DNA of 64,000 bases from Burkholderia sp. D-99. GTDB taxonomy: Bacteria; Pseudomonadota; Gammaproteobacteria; Burkholderiales; Burkholderiaceae. The position numbers and the translations under genes are program-made. Location of the stretch: NCBI RefSeq assembly GCF_011605345.1, contig NZ_JAAOXM010000008.1:186001-250000 (forward strand), read 5' to 3'. Positions 51,652-61,118 of the stretch are shown here, piece by piece (the first letter of the stretch is position 1; each line of letters opens with the position of its first letter). The notes under the pieces were generated by a model. It did not search any database and was not told the DNA's origin. It saw only the letters and a program-made list of their open reading frames with translations.

Positions 51652-53343
51652 ATGATCATTCCGGACAATGCGACCCTGCTGGACCGCTTCGCCAAATGGG
51701 AAGCCGAGCGGCGCGACGACGTGTATCTCACCCAGCCCTATCCGGACGGCACCGTCGTCGACTACACGTGGGGAACGGTCGGCGATCAGGCGCGACGCGG
51801 GGCCGCTTACCTCGTGTCGCTCGGTCTTCCCGCAGGCAGCCGCATCGCGCTGCTCGGCAAGAACAGCGCGCACTGGATCATGGCCGATCTCGCGATCATG
51901 CTCGCCGGCATGGTCAGCGTGCCGTTGTATCCGACCTTCAGTGCGGAATCCGTGCGGTACGTGCTGGATCACAGCGACGCGAAACTGCTGATTCTCGGCA
52001 AGCTCGACGGTGTCAGCGACAACTGGCCGAACATCCGCGCGCAACTCCCGCTCGACCTGCCGATGCTCGGCTTGCCGCTTGCGCCGCACGACGCGTTTCC
52101 GCAATGGGAAGAGGTTGCGGCGCAGCATGCGCCGCTCGTCGCCGTGCGACGGCCGCCAGGCGACGAACTGTGCACGATCATCTATACGTCGGGCTCGACC
52201 GGCGAGCCGAAAGGCGTGATGCACTCGCACGCCAGCATGGCCATGCTGTTCCTGACGATCCAGCATATCGAGGCGTTCAACCTCACGTCGGACGAGCGCG
52301 GATTTTCCTACCTGCCGCTGGCGCACCTGGCCGAGCGTGCCGTCGTCGAAGCTGCGTCGCTCGCGTTCGGGTATCGGGTGTTCTTTGCGAATTCGCTGGC
52401 GACGTTCACCGACGACGTGAAGCGCGCAAGGCCGACGATCTTCCTGTCGGTGCCGCGGCTGTGGAACAAGTTCCACCAGCGCATCGGCGAAAAGATCCCC
52501 GGCCCGATGCAGGCGAGCCTGTTTGCGCTGCCATGGGTCGGCGCGCGGATCAAGGGCAGGATTCTGCGCGAGCTCGGGCTCGATCGGGCGCGCATCGTGG
52601 TGACCGGAACGGCGCCGATGCCCGGGCATCTGATGCGCTGGTATCGCGGTCTCGGACTGGAACTGCTCGACGGCTACGGGATGAGCGAATGCGGACTGCT
52701 CCACTTGAACCGTCCGGGGCATGTGCGTGCCGGTACGGTCGGTCAACCGTACGCCGGCGTCGAGGCGCGCATTGCCGGGAATGGCGAGATTGAAATCAGG
52801 AGCGCCGGGCAGATGCTCGGCTACTACCGGCAGCCCGAGCTGACCGCAGCGCTGACCACGCCGGACGGATTCTTTCGCACGGGCGACGTCGGCAGGATCG
52901 ATGCCGACGGCTTCCTCACGATCACCGGGCGGGTCAAGGACATCTTCAAGACTGCCAAAGGAAAGTACGTCGCCCCCCAGCCGATCGAGCAGAAACTGCT
53001 CGGCCTGCGAGGCGTCGACGCCGCTTGCGTGGCGGGCGCGGGTTGCGCGATGCCTTTCGCGCTGCTGCAGCTTTCCCCCGAGACGTGCGCGTCGATCGCG
53101 GCAGGTACGTTCGATCGAACGGTGCTGACCGGCGAGATTGCTGCGCTGCGCGAACGCATCAACGACGTCGTCGAACACCATGAACGGCTCCAGTATGTCG
53201 TCGTGGTCAAGGAAGCATGGACCGTCGAGAACGCGATGCTGACGCCGACACTGAAGATCCGGCGAAGCGCAATCGAGGCGCACTACATGCCGCACGCCGG
53301 GCAGTGGGAAACGCTGGGGCAGGCGGTGGTCTGGGAGAACTGA
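51652..53343 (+). CDS. AMP-forming acyl-CoA synthetase (long-chain type)
   Basis: Encodes 563 residues. ANL-superfamily motifs: the P-loop YTSGSTGEPKGVMHSH (starting at about residue 178), the adenine-binding DGYGMSECG (about 341), TGDVGRIDADGFLTITGR, and the late Lys region PTLKIRRSAI. It would activate a carboxylic acid to an acyl-adenylate, then CoA ester. The SVPRLWNKFHQRI segment and a large C-terminal domain resemble bacterial FadD15-like long-chain ligases. It is divergent from the cytosine operon with a 555-base gap; no fatty-acid gene is near. Confidence 0.88.
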   Translation: MIIPDNATLLDRFAKWEAERRDDVYLTQPYPDGTVVDYTWGTVGDQARRGAAYLVSLGLPAGSRIALLGKNSAHWIMADLAIMLAGMVSVPLYPTFSAESVRYVLDHSDAKLLILGKLDGVSDNWPNIRAQLPLDLPMLGLPLAPHDAFPQWEEVAAQHAPLVAVRRPPGDELCTIIYTSGSTGEPKGVMHSHASMAMLFLTIQHIEAFNLTSDERGFSYLPLAHLAERAVVEAASLAFGYRVFFANSLATFTDDVKRARPTIFLSVPRLWNKFHQRIGEKIPGPMQASLFALPWVGARIKGRILRELGLDRARIVVTGTAPMPGHLMRWYRGLGLELLDGYGMSECGLLHLNRPGHVRAGTVGQPYAGVEARIAGNGEIEIRSAGQMLGYYRQPELTAALTTPDGFFRTGDVGRIDADGFLTITGRVKDIFKTAKGKYVAPQPIEQKLLGLRGVDAACVAGAGCAMPFALLQLSPETCASIAAGTFDRTVLTGEIAALRERINDVVEHHERLQYVVVVKEAWTVENAMLTPTLKIRRSAIEAHYMPHAGQWETLGQAVVWEN

Positions 53344-53827
53344 CACGGTTCGGCTTCGTCCCTGGCTGCGACCGGGAGATCGGGCGCGACGATGCGGTGG
53401 CGCGGACAGGCGCGGCCGTCGGCGGCAAGGTGCTCGTCGGCGGGGCGGACATGCTGTGTGCCTCCGGCAAGCCTGACGCCGCGGGCGAGGGCGCTTTTCG
53501 AGCCGATGTTTCCGGCTTCCGCACCATCGGCAAGGCCGGTGCGTGCGGCCGGTGACTGGCCGGCCGGGCTTTCCGTCAACGGCGATCGAGGATGGAAGCC
53601 CGAACCCACCCGACCTGGAGCGCCATCGATCTTGACGGCCTTCACGAAAATCCATTTCCGCGATGGCTGAGTCTGCCCGGGCCGCGAATCCTCAGCTAAC
53701 TCGACTGACCAACGGCACAGCTTCGATTCATCAGATCAATACGTCGCTTTTCCGTCCGCTTGCCCTCGTGAAATTGGCATGCTAGTTTTTCATGAAATTC
53801 ATTGGCGTAAATTTCACGGGAGTCCGC
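53344..53827. other. Intergenic region before the putrescine-type cluster
   Basis: No convincing gene; small frames in both directions lack ribosome-binding sites and family motifs. The right end holds the repeat TGAAATT motifs listed separately. Confidence 0.5.
53769..53816. promoter_or_regulatory. Candidate operator: repeated TGAAATT half-sites
   Basis: TGAAATT occurs at 53769-53775 and 53793-53799, and its inverse AATTTCA at 53810-53816; the last two face each other across ten bases. All lie within 60 bases of the oxidase start codon, suggesting control by the linked XRE-cupin regulator. Confidence 0.5.
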
Positions 53828-55117
53828 ATGTTCGTGCAGTCCGACCGTCACGTCGCAAGCTACTACGCCGGCACCTACCCGGCGCCGATCCCGCATCGTC
53901 CGGAGCTGGACGAGCGCATCGACGCCGATGTGCTGGTTGTCGGCGCGGGTTTCAGCGGACTGCACACGGCGTTGCGTCTCGCGCTCGCCGGCAAGCGCGT
54001 CGTCATGCTGGAGGCGAGCCGCGTCGCGTGGGCCGCATCGGGCCGCAACGGCGGGCAGGCGCTGCTCGGCTGGTCGTGCGACATGCAGCCGCTCGAGGAT
54101 TCGCTCGGCCGTGACGGCGCGCGCCTGCTGTGGGACAGCATGCGCTGGGCCGCGGCCGAGGTGCGCGAATTGCCCGCGCGGCACGGTTTCGATATCGACT
54201 ACCGGCCCGGCAGCCTGTGGGCGGCGGTGCGGCCGCGGCGCGTCGCGATGCTCGCGCAGGCGCGCGACGAAGCGGCCGAGCGCTGGGGCTACGACCGGCT
54301 GCGCGTGATCGAGCGGGCCGACATGCCGGAATGGATCGGTGGCTCGCGCTATCTCGCGGCGCTTCACGACCCCGAGGCCGGCCACCTGAACCCGTTGAAG
54401 CTCGCGCTCGGCCTCGCGCAGACGATCGAACGCACGGGCGGCCGCATCTTCGAGCAGAGCCGCGTGCTCGACTGCCGCGAAACGGCGGGCGGCCACATTG
54501 CCCGCACGGCGCGCGGCGAAGTGCGCGCCGATGTGCTCGTGCTGGCCTGCAACGCGTATGTCGACCGGCTCGATCGCGACCTCGCGCGCCGGCTGCTGCC
54601 GGTCGGCACGTACCAGGTCGCGACCGCGCCGCTTGCGCCCGACGTCGCGCGTTCGCTGCTGCCGCAGAACAGTTGCGTGATCGACAACCAGTTCGTGCCC
54701 GACTATTTCCGCCTGAGCCCCGACAACCGGCTGTTGTTCGGCGGCGGCTGCACGTATCTCGGCGGCATTCCGGCCGATATCGCGGCGGCCACGCGCCCGC
54801 ACCTCGAACGCGTGTTTCCGCAACTGGCCGGCGTGCCGCTCGATTACGCGTGGGGCGGCCATATCGACATCAGCATGCGTCGCACGCCGGACATCGGCCG
54901 CCACGGGCAGCGTTTCTGGCTGCAGGGCTTCTCGGGGCACGGCGTGCTGCCGACGCTCGCGGGCGCGCGTGCGGTGGCCGACGCGGTGCTCGGCGACGAA
55001 CGCCTGCTCGCGCAGTACCAGCGCATCCGCAATCCGCGCTTCCCCGGCGGCGACCGGCTCGCCGCGCCGCTGGAAGCGATCGGCAAGGCCTGGTACCGTT
55101 TGCGCGATACCGTCTGA
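53828..55117 (+). CDS. puuB: FAD-dependent oxidase (gamma-glutamylputrescine oxidase, PuuB-like)
   Basis: Encodes 429 residues; GGGAG lies before the ATG at 53828, while an ATG at 53792 would put its start among the operator-like repeats. The dinucleotide-binding motif is VLVVGAGFSGLHTALRLA and the DAO-type C-terminal motif is WLQGFSGHGVLPT. PuuB oxidises gamma-glutamylputrescine to its aldehyde with release of ammonia. The call is supported by the XRE-cupin regulator and PuuA-like ligase that follow; other DAO-family amine oxidases look alike. Confidence 0.85.
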   Translation: MFVQSDRHVASYYAGTYPAPIPHRPELDERIDADVLVVGAGFSGLHTALRLALAGKRVVMLEASRVAWAASGRNGGQALLGWSCDMQPLEDSLGRDGARLLWDSMRWAAAEVRELPARHGFDIDYRPGSLWAAVRPRRVAMLAQARDEAAERWGYDRLRVIERADMPEWIGGSRYLAALHDPEAGHLNPLKLALGLAQTIERTGGRIFEQSRVLDCRETAGGHIARTARGEVRADVLVLACNAYVDRLDRDLARRLLPVGTYQVATAPLAPDVARSLLPQNSCVIDNQFVPDYFRLSPDNRLLFGGGCTYLGGIPADIAAATRPHLERVFPQLAGVPLDYAWGGHIDISMRRTPDIGRHGQRFWLQGFSGHGVLPTLAGARAVADAVLGDERLLAQYQRIRNPRFPGGDRLAAPLEAIGKAWYRLRDTV

Positions 55118-55134
55118 CTGCACCGGAACCCACC

Positions 55135-55692
55135 ATGAATGAACAGGAAGAGATAGAAAGCCTGGCGATCCTGATCCGCGACCTGCGCAAGCATCGCAAG
55201 GTCACGCTCAACGATCTCGCGGAACGGATCGGCCGCTCGGTCGGTTTTCTGTCGCAGGTCGAGCGCGGGCTGTCGCGCCCGACGGTGGCGGATCTCACCG
55301 CGATCGGCGAGGCGCTCGGCGTGCCGACCACCTATTTCTACAGCCTGAGCAAGCCGCGCAGCGTGCCGTGGGTCACGCGGCCCGACGAGCGGCGCACCGT
55401 GTACTACGCGGCCGGCATTACCGACATCCTCGTGTCGCCGAACATGCGCTCGCGCTTCTCGATCCTCGAGAGCCATCTGGCGCCGGGCGCGAGCAGCGGC
55501 GAGCGGCCCGTCGACGACAGCGACGAGCAGGGCGGTTTCGTGCTCGAAGGAGAACTGACGATATGGGTCGACGGCGACGACACACCCGTCACGCTCGGCC
55601 CGAACGACGCATTCCAGCTTCCCGCGCACAAGCGGTTCCGTTACGCCAACCTGACCGACGCGCCGACGCGCGTGATCTGGGTTTTCACCTGA
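55135..55692 (+). CDS. puuR: XRE-cupin transcriptional regulator (PuuR-like)
   Basis: Encodes 185 residues. An N-terminal XRE helix-turn-helix (about 10-65, VTLNDLAERIGRSVGFLSQV then ERGLSRPTVADL) is followed by a cupin domain (about 110-183, FVLEGELTIWVDGDDTPVTL). PuuR of E. coli has this form, binds putrescine and represses the puu genes. It lies 17 bases after the oxidase gene, so it is likely co-transcribed with and controls it. The start ATG at 55135 is the natural N-terminus; a long in-frame reading from upstream is not the gene. Confidence 0.85.
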   Translation: MNEQEEIESLAILIRDLRKHRKVTLNDLAERIGRSVGFLSQVERGLSRPTVADLTAIGEALGVPTTYFYSLSKPRSVPWVTRPDERRTVYYAAGITDILVSPNMRSRFSILESHLAPGASSGERPVDDSDEQGGFVLEGELTIWVDGDDTPVTLGPNDAFQLPAHKRFRYANLTDAPTRVIWVFT

Positions 55693-55844
55693 GTTGTCGG
55701 CGGGGCGGGCGGTCGGGGGAGAAGCCGCGCCGGGGTTGTTGTTTGCAGTCCTGATCTGTAAGCGGCATGCGATGTCGTGCGTGCCGCATGAGTCCGGTTC
55801 GCCGCGCTGCGGCACCTTCATACAAGACATGGAAAGGATGAGAC

Positions 55845-57191
55845 ATGGCTGACGTCGTTCCCGCGCTGGTCGATGAAGTCCGCGCATTCCGGCAGGCGCA
55901 CCCCGAGATCCGTTATGTCGACCTGATCTGCCTCGACCTGCCCGGGCATTTCTACGGCAAGCGCTACCCGATCGACGCGCTCGAAAAGGTGGCGGCTGGT
56001 TCGCTGCTGAAGCTGCCGCAAAACTGCATCCTGCTCGGCACCCAGGGCGGCCTCTACAAGATCGGCGACTACTGCTTCAACGACGGCGACCCGGACGCGC
56101 CGCGCCGGCTGATTCCCGGCACGCTGAAGCCCGTGCGCTGGGAGCGGCAGCCGCTCGCGCAGATGTTGATCAGCTCCGACGGTACCGACGCACCGATCGA
56201 GTTCGAGCCGCGCGAGGTGCTCGCGCGCGTGCTGCGGCGTTTCGCGGCGCGGGGCATCCGGCCCGTCGTCGCATTCGAGCTCGAGTTCTACCTGTTCGCC
56301 GCGCAGCTCGCGGAAGGGATGCCGCAGTATCCGCGCGACCGCCTGAGCGACGACCGCGACGATCAGCCGAACATGCATATCGAACGCCTGTCGCGCTTCT
56401 CCGACGTGCTGCACGAGATGGTCGAGGCCGCGTGCGAGCAGGGCGTCGATGCGACGGTGATCACGGCCGAGCTCGGTCCCGGCCAGTTCGAGATCAATTT
56501 CGGTCACACCGACGATGCGTTGCGCGCGGCCGACTGGTCGGCGCTGTTCTGCCGCAGCACGCGCGGTGTCGCGTTGCAGCACGGCTATCGCGCGAGCTTC
56601 ATGGGCAAGCCGTACCTGCATGCGCCGGGCAGCGGGATGCACGTGCACGTGAGCCTGTACGACGATGCAGGGCGCAACCTGCTCGCGGCGGACGGGCAGC
56701 GGCCGCTGCGGCACGCGGTGGCCGGATGCCTCGCGGTGCTGCCGCACTGCATGCCCGTGTTCGCGCCGAATCACAACGCGTTCCGGCGTTACGGATCGAT
56801 GGTGAACGCGGCGAGCCGCGCGAGCTGGGGCTTCGAGGATCGCGATGCGTGCATCCGGATTCCCGAGTCGGATGCGCGCAACCTGCGGATCGAGCACCGG
56901 CTCGCGAGTGCGGACGCGAACCCGTATCTGGTACTCGCGGCGATTCTCACCGGGATGGAGCACGGGCTCGACGCGAAGCTCGAGCCGATCGCGCCGCTCA
57001 ACGAGGATCGTGGCAGCGGGATCGATTTCCCGAAGGAGATGCTGTCGGCCGTCGCGGCAATGCAGGATCATCCAGCCGTGCGCGAAGGGCTCGGCAGCGA
57101 GTTCGTGATGGTGTATTGCGAGAACAAGCGGCAGGAAGAGCTGGATTTTCGCAATGAAATCGGCGCGCGGGAGTATCGGTGGTTTTTGTAA
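55845..57191 (+). CDS. puuA: Gamma-glutamylputrescine synthetase-like (glutamine synthetase family)
   Basis: Encodes 448 residues; AAGGATGAGAC precedes the ATG. The glutamine-synthetase fold is shown by AFELEFYLFA (metal Glu), ITAELGPGQFEINF, GSGMHVHVS and the SRASWGFEDRDACIRIP region. PuuA-type enzymes ligate glutamate to putrescine using ATP. It is 152 bases after the regulator. Nearest relatives may act on other polyamines or amines; the link with PuuB- and PuuR-like genes favours the polyamine role. Confidence 0.85.
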   Translation: MADVVPALVDEVRAFRQAHPEIRYVDLICLDLPGHFYGKRYPIDALEKVAAGSLLKLPQNCILLGTQGGLYKIGDYCFNDGDPDAPRRLIPGTLKPVRWERQPLAQMLISSDGTDAPIEFEPREVLARVLRRFAARGIRPVVAFELEFYLFAAQLAEGMPQYPRDRLSDDRDDQPNMHIERLSRFSDVLHEMVEAACEQGVDATVITAELGPGQFEINFGHTDDALRAADWSALFCRSTRGVALQHGYRASFMGKPYLHAPGSGMHVHVSLYDDAGRNLLAADGQRPLRHAVAGCLAVLPHCMPVFAPNHNAFRRYGSMVNAASRASWGFEDRDACIRIPESDARNLRIEHRLASADANPYLVLAAILTGMEHGLDAKLEPIAPLNEDRGSGIDFPKEMLSAVAAMQDHPAVREGLGSEFVMVYCENKRQEELDFRNEIGAREYRWFL

Positions 57192-57214
57192 GCGGATGCC
57201 GCCGCTCGCGCGTC

Positions 57215-58393
57215 TTATCGTCCGCGCACCTGCGCCATCGGCAGGTGCGCGCCCCACGCGTTCGTCAGGGCCTCGATTTCCGCTAACGGATCGATCTGTT
57301 GTCGAGCGCTTTCGTTCACGCCGTCGCCGAATAGCAGGTGCGCGAAATCGCGCGCACGCTCGGTGATGGCCGCGGTTTTCGGGCGGCGCAGCATCGTGAA
57401 GGACGCAAGCGCTGCATCGAGGTCGCTGTCGTTGCCTGCTCCGTGCTCGTCGAGACAACGGGCAAGATGCCAAGCATCCTCGAGCGCCTGGCAAGCGCCT
57501 TGTCCGGAGGTCGGTAGCGGTGCGTGCGCAGCGTCGCCGATCATCAGCACGTTGCCGCGGTGCCACACGTCGACCGGATCGAGATCGTGCACGCGGATCT
57601 TCGCGATCGTGTCCGACGGTGTCGCACGTATCACGTTCACGACGGGTGCCGGCCACGTAGCGAAGCGCTGTTCCAGCATCGCTGCCGGATCGCTTTCCGT
57701 CTCCTCGCCCGGATCGGTTTCGGGCCATGCCGCCGCCCAGTACATCCGATGCCGGTCCAGCGCGACGATGCCGAAACGCTCGCGCACGCCCCAGTAGTCG
57801 AATATCGACGCCTCGTCGACCAGCGGCGCATCGCTCTGCGCGATACCGATCCAGTTGACGAATCCCTGGTAGACGGGTGTGTTGTGGCCGACCACGTAGC
57901 GTCGCGCAACGGAGTTCATGCGGCCGTCAGCGCCGATCACGAGATCGGGCGCGATCTCCGTGCCGTTGTCGAAGCGAACGACGGCGCGGCCGTCCGTTCC
58001 GGTTTCGATGGCCGTCGCACCGTGGCCGAAGCGGACGTCGATACCGCGCGCGGCGAGGTGCCGTGCCAGCACGGCCTGCAGGTCGCGCCGCAGGATCGAA
58101 TACGTCGGGAAACCCATGCGGCGGTCGAGTTCGCGGATATCTGTGACCTTCAGCGGGGTGCCGTGCCGGTCGATGCGCCGCATCGCATGCAGGTGGCCGC
58201 CAGCCTCGACGATGTCCGGCAGCAGGCCGAGTTGTGCGAGCACGAAGCCGGCATTCGGCCACAGCACGACGCCTGCGCCCATCGTTGATTCCGACGGCCG
58301 GCGTTCGTACAACCGGATCCGGTGGCCGCGCCCGGCGAGTGCGAGTGCGGTGCTCATGCCGGCAACACCGGCGCCCAGAATGGCGATTTCCAT
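57215..58393 (-). CDS. FAD-dependent aromatic hydroxylase/monooxygenase
   Basis: Encodes 392 residues. The Rossmann motif is AILGAGVAGMSTALALAG, the second FAD motif VLMIGDAAHAPLPTSGQGA (GD plus proline-glycine region) and a DG-type motif LVIGADGRMNSVARRYV, as in the PHBH/salicylate-hydroxylase class. It uses NAD(P)H and oxygen to hydroxylate an aromatic or heterocyclic acid. Two ATGs lie in tandem (58396 and 58393); the second is better spaced from the AAGGAG site. It is divergent from the LysR gene, which is likely its regulator. Confidence 0.87.
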   Translation of the reverse strand: MEIAILGAGVAGMSTALALAGRGHRIRLYERRPSESTMGAGVVLWPNAGFVLAQLGLLPDIVEAGGHLHAMRRIDRHGTPLKVTDIRELDRRMGFPTYSILRRDLQAVLARHLAARGIDVRFGHGATAIETGTDGRAVVRFDNGTEIAPDLVIGADGRMNSVARRYVVGHNTPVYQGFVNWIGIAQSDAPLVDEASIFDYWGVRERFGIVALDRHRMYWAAAWPETDPGEETESDPAAMLEQRFATWPAPVVNVIRATPSDTIAKIRVHDLDPVDVWHRGNVLMIGDAAHAPLPTSGQGACQALEDAWHLARCLDEHGAGNDSDLDAALASFTMLRRPKTAAITERARDFAHLLFGDGVNESARQQIDPLAEIEALTNAWGAHLPMAQVRGR

Positions 58394-58539
58394 CATGCTC
58401 CTTCCATGTGTCGTGCGTGCGCTCGCCGGGTCGCGGGTTCGCGCATCGGCGTCGCATTGACGGGATGAGCATCGTAAATTATGGTCTCTGGCGGGATAAG
58501 CCGTGAAAATCGGCACGCTTTGATACCTCAAATGGGCTA

Positions 58540-59463
58540 ATGATGCGGAGCAAGCTGGATCTGAACGCGGTGCGTGTGTTCGTGTCGGTCGTCGACGAAG
58601 GCAGCTTTGCCGGCGCCGCGCGCGTGCTCGCGATGCCGGGTTCCAACGTGAGTCGTCATGTGGCGCAACTGGAGTCGAGGCTCGGCGTGCGCCTGCTCGA
58701 GCGCAGCACGCGACACCTGCGCATGACCGAGGCCGGGCGTTTGCTGCACGAGCGCGCGCGACCGATGCTCGATGCGCTGACGCAGGCCGAGTTCGAACTG
58801 ACCTCGCAGCAGACGGAACTGCGCGGTGTGCTGAAGCTCTGCGTGCCCGGCGAAATCGGGCCGCGCATGCTCGGGCCGATCGTCGCGGAATTCGCGAGCC
58901 GCCATCCGCGTGTCGAAATCGATTGCGATACGAGCCTCGCAGGCGTCTCGACGTTGCGCGACGATATCGACCTGTCGATCATCGTCAATCGCGGCAAGCT
59001 GGATGACAGTGCATTCGTCGTCAGGCCGCTCGTGAGCTTGCCGAGCGTTGTCGTGGCCGCGCCGTCGCTGATCGAACGCACGGGCATGCCGACTCGGACG
59101 GAGCAGCTCAGGCAATTGCCGTGCATCACGACCTTGAGCACGCTGAAGGGGCAGCCGTGGCAGTTTGCCGACGGCGACGGGCGGATTCACAGGATTCCGG
59201 TCGCGAGCCGGTATCGCGTCAACAGCGGCGAGATGGCGGGGCTGGCGGCCGTGAACGGGATCGGCTTCGCGATTCTCGTCGAACGCGGGTGCGCGGCCGA
59301 GCTGGCCGCCGGGCGGCTCGTGCGCGTGCCGCTGGAGATGACGCCTGCGCCGCTGGAACTGCATGCCGCTTATGCGAGCCGGAATTCGGTCAATGCGAAG
59401 ATCCGCGAGTTGTTGCAGATGATGCAGGCGCGGCTGGCGGATTGGGGGACGAGCCTTTCGTGA
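58540..59463 (+). CDS. LysR-family transcriptional regulator
   Basis: Encodes 307 residues. The helix-turn-helix domain (about 6-64) reads LNAVRVFVSVVDEGSFAGAA then PGSNVSRHVAQLESRLG; the effector domain begins near VLKLCVPGEIGPRMLGPIV. It belongs to the subgroup of LysR proteins with a short linker often controlling an oxidoreductase. It is separated by 146 bases from the divergent FAD monooxygenase gene, its probable target. Tandem ATGs (58540, 58543) make the start uncertain by one residue. Confidence 0.9.
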   Translation: MMRSKLDLNAVRVFVSVVDEGSFAGAARVLAMPGSNVSRHVAQLESRLGVRLLERSTRHLRMTEAGRLLHERARPMLDALTQAEFELTSQQTELRGVLKLCVPGEIGPRMLGPIVAEFASRHPRVEIDCDTSLAGVSTLRDDIDLSIIVNRGKLDDSAFVVRPLVSLPSVVVAAPSLIERTGMPTRTEQLRQLPCITTLSTLKGQPWQFADGDGRIHRIPVASRYRVNSGEMAGLAAVNGIGFAILVERGCAAELAAGRLVRVPLEMTPAPLELHAAYASRNSVNAKIRELLQMMQARLADWGTSLS

Positions 59464-59539
59464 CGATGGTGACGCCGTCTTGGCGCGCGATGCGCAATGG
59501 AGCGACAGATGCCGGTTCGTTCGCTCGCCCGGTGTTTCG

Positions 59540-60505
59540 TTATCCAGACCGGTTGCTCGCGCCGAAGAGGGAATAGAACCGGTACGGCAGATCGCCCAGT
59601 TCGCTTTCGACGTGATCGTGCCGGCCAAGCGACTGAATCCAATCGAGGAACGTGGCTTCGGTCATCAACGATCGCAACGTGTCGACGGCTGCGTCGCGAT
59701 TCGCGAGAGGGATGAAATCACGGGGCGTGGCGCCGCGGTCGGTGGCGCCGGTCAAGTAGCGCGATCCCTGCCAGTCGATGCGCGGATAGTCGCTGCGGCT
59801 GAATTCGGACGGCTGCCGGACACGGCCGCAGAGCATCTCGTTCGCCCCGACGAACCAGATCATCAGCTGCGCGCGCCAGAGCGGATCGTCGATGGCGAGG
59901 ACCGATATGAGCCAGGGGCGAATCTCGGGCGTTTCCAGGTATTTGACGCAAAGGAACATCGATGACGAGAATTTTCCGCTCGCATTGAACCAGCCTCCGG
60001 TGCCGGATTGCCGGTCGTGATGCCGGTTGAAGCACGCTGCCGTATCGAGTGCGCCCGATGGCCAGCATTCGGGTTCCATCAGGCTTTGTCCGAGCGTGTC
60101 GAGCACATCGCGGCGATACCCGTGATAGGGTTCAGGCGAGACGCGATCGGGATGCTGCGAAACGAACGCGGTGATCAGCCATTCCAGCAGTGCAGGGTGT
60201 TGCCCTTCGTGGCAGCGTGGCGTCAGTTGCGCCAGCAGGTAGTGATACCACTGCCACCACTCGTCGCGGGGGCCGAACGAGGTCGTGCCGATGACGATTT
60301 CTTCGAGCGGTGTGTCCAGTTGCGCGATGTCGATCGACTGGAGGTCGTCCTGCAACTCAGCGAATAGCCGTCGCGAATCGCCCATGAACCACGCCTCGCC
60401 CATCGGCGTTTTCGGGCGCGGAAACGCCGCGAGCAGTCTCGCCGATGCCGAAGCGGATCGCCCGGCTCCGGGAATCCAGCGAAACGGGGTGGGCCGGGTC
60501 GGCAT
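59540..60505 (-). CDS. Unknown protein, last gene of a three-gene operon
   Basis: Encodes 321 residues. The start ATG overlaps the stop of the GNAT gene (TGATG), so translation is coupled. Rich in aromatic residues, with DEWWQWYHYLLAQLTPRCHE, SGKFSSSMFLCVKYLETPEI, RAQLMIWFVGANEMLCG and YRFYSLFGASNRSG. It has no signal peptide or membrane helix, and no family is recognised. Helical repeats are likely in the middle. Confidence 0.75.
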   Translation of the reverse strand: MPTRPTPFRWIPGAGRSASASARLLAAFPRPKTPMGEAWFMGDSRRLFAELQDDLQSIDIAQLDTPLEEIVIGTTSFGPRDEWWQWYHYLLAQLTPRCHEGQHPALLEWLITAFVSQHPDRVSPEPYHGYRRDVLDTLGQSLMEPECWPSGALDTAACFNRHHDRQSGTGGWFNASGKFSSSMFLCVKYLETPEIRPWLISVLAIDDPLWRAQLMIWFVGANEMLCGRVRQPSEFSRSDYPRIDWQGSRYLTGATDRGATPRDFIPLANRDAAVDTLRSLMTEATFLDWIQSLGRHDHVESELGDLPYRFYSLFGASNRSG

Positions 60506-61068
60506 CACGATGCTGCCGGCTTGCCGTGCGTCGCGCCCGGTAGCGCACGCCAATAACGCACCTCTTCGATCGGTGTCCCGTCGATCTCGAACGTCTTGAT
60601 GTCCTCTTCGGCGACGAAGCCTTCGCGTTCGTAGAACGCCCTGGCCCGACGGTTCTTGATCAATACCCAAAGCGACACCCACGTATGGCCCAGGTCGTGC
60701 AACGACCGGCATGCATGGTCGACCAGCGCTGCGCCGATCCCCTGGCCGCAATGCGACGGGTGCAGATAGATCGCTTCGATTTCTCCCCACGTACGATCCT
60801 TGTCGGTGTCGCGTGTCGGGCCATAAGCGATCCAGCCTGCCGGTGCGTTGTCAGCGACCGTGACCGCAAGTGCGACGCGCGGCCGTCCGGCGTCGAGCGC
60901 ATAGCGCCACGCGGCCGTGCGCTTGTCGACCGACAGGCCGGCGAGGAATGCCGCCGGCATGATGTCCGTGTAGGTCGCCTGCCACGATGCAACGTGGATG
61001 TCGGCGATGACTGGCGCATCGGCAGATGTGGCGGCGCGGATGTCGATCGTCGTTGTGTTCGGTGTCAT
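60505..61068 (-). CDS. GNAT-family N-acetyltransferase
   Basis: Encodes 187 residues from the ATG at 61068, which has GAGG six bases upstream. A start at 61122 would overlap the upstream stop as ATGA and add 18 residues; either is possible. The acetyl-CoA loop is HPSHCGQGIGAALVDHA after the strand EIEAIYL; the C-terminal part has NRRARAFYEREGFVAEE. Near IADIHVASWQATYTDIMP it resembles the RimI/ribosomal-type GNATs. The target is unknown. Middle gene of the operon. Confidence 0.86.
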   Translation of the reverse strand: MTPNTTTIDIRAATSADAPVIADIHVASWQATYTDIMPAAFLAGLSVDKRTAAWRYALDAGRPRVALAVTVADNAPAGWIAYGPTRDTDKDRTWGEIEAIYLHPSHCGQGIGAALVDHACRSLHDLGHTWVSLWVLIKNRRARAFYEREGFVAEEDIKTFEIDGTPIEEVRYWRALPGATHGKPAAS

Positions 61069-61118
61069 GCGTGCCTCGCCAGATCGTGTGCCGCTTGCCG
61101 CGTTGCTACCCGCGGGAT

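Noticed and set aside
53344-53670. A short gene or gene remnant after the acyl-CoA ligase
   Set aside because: Frames in both directions lack motifs and ribosome-binding sites; no recognisable family.
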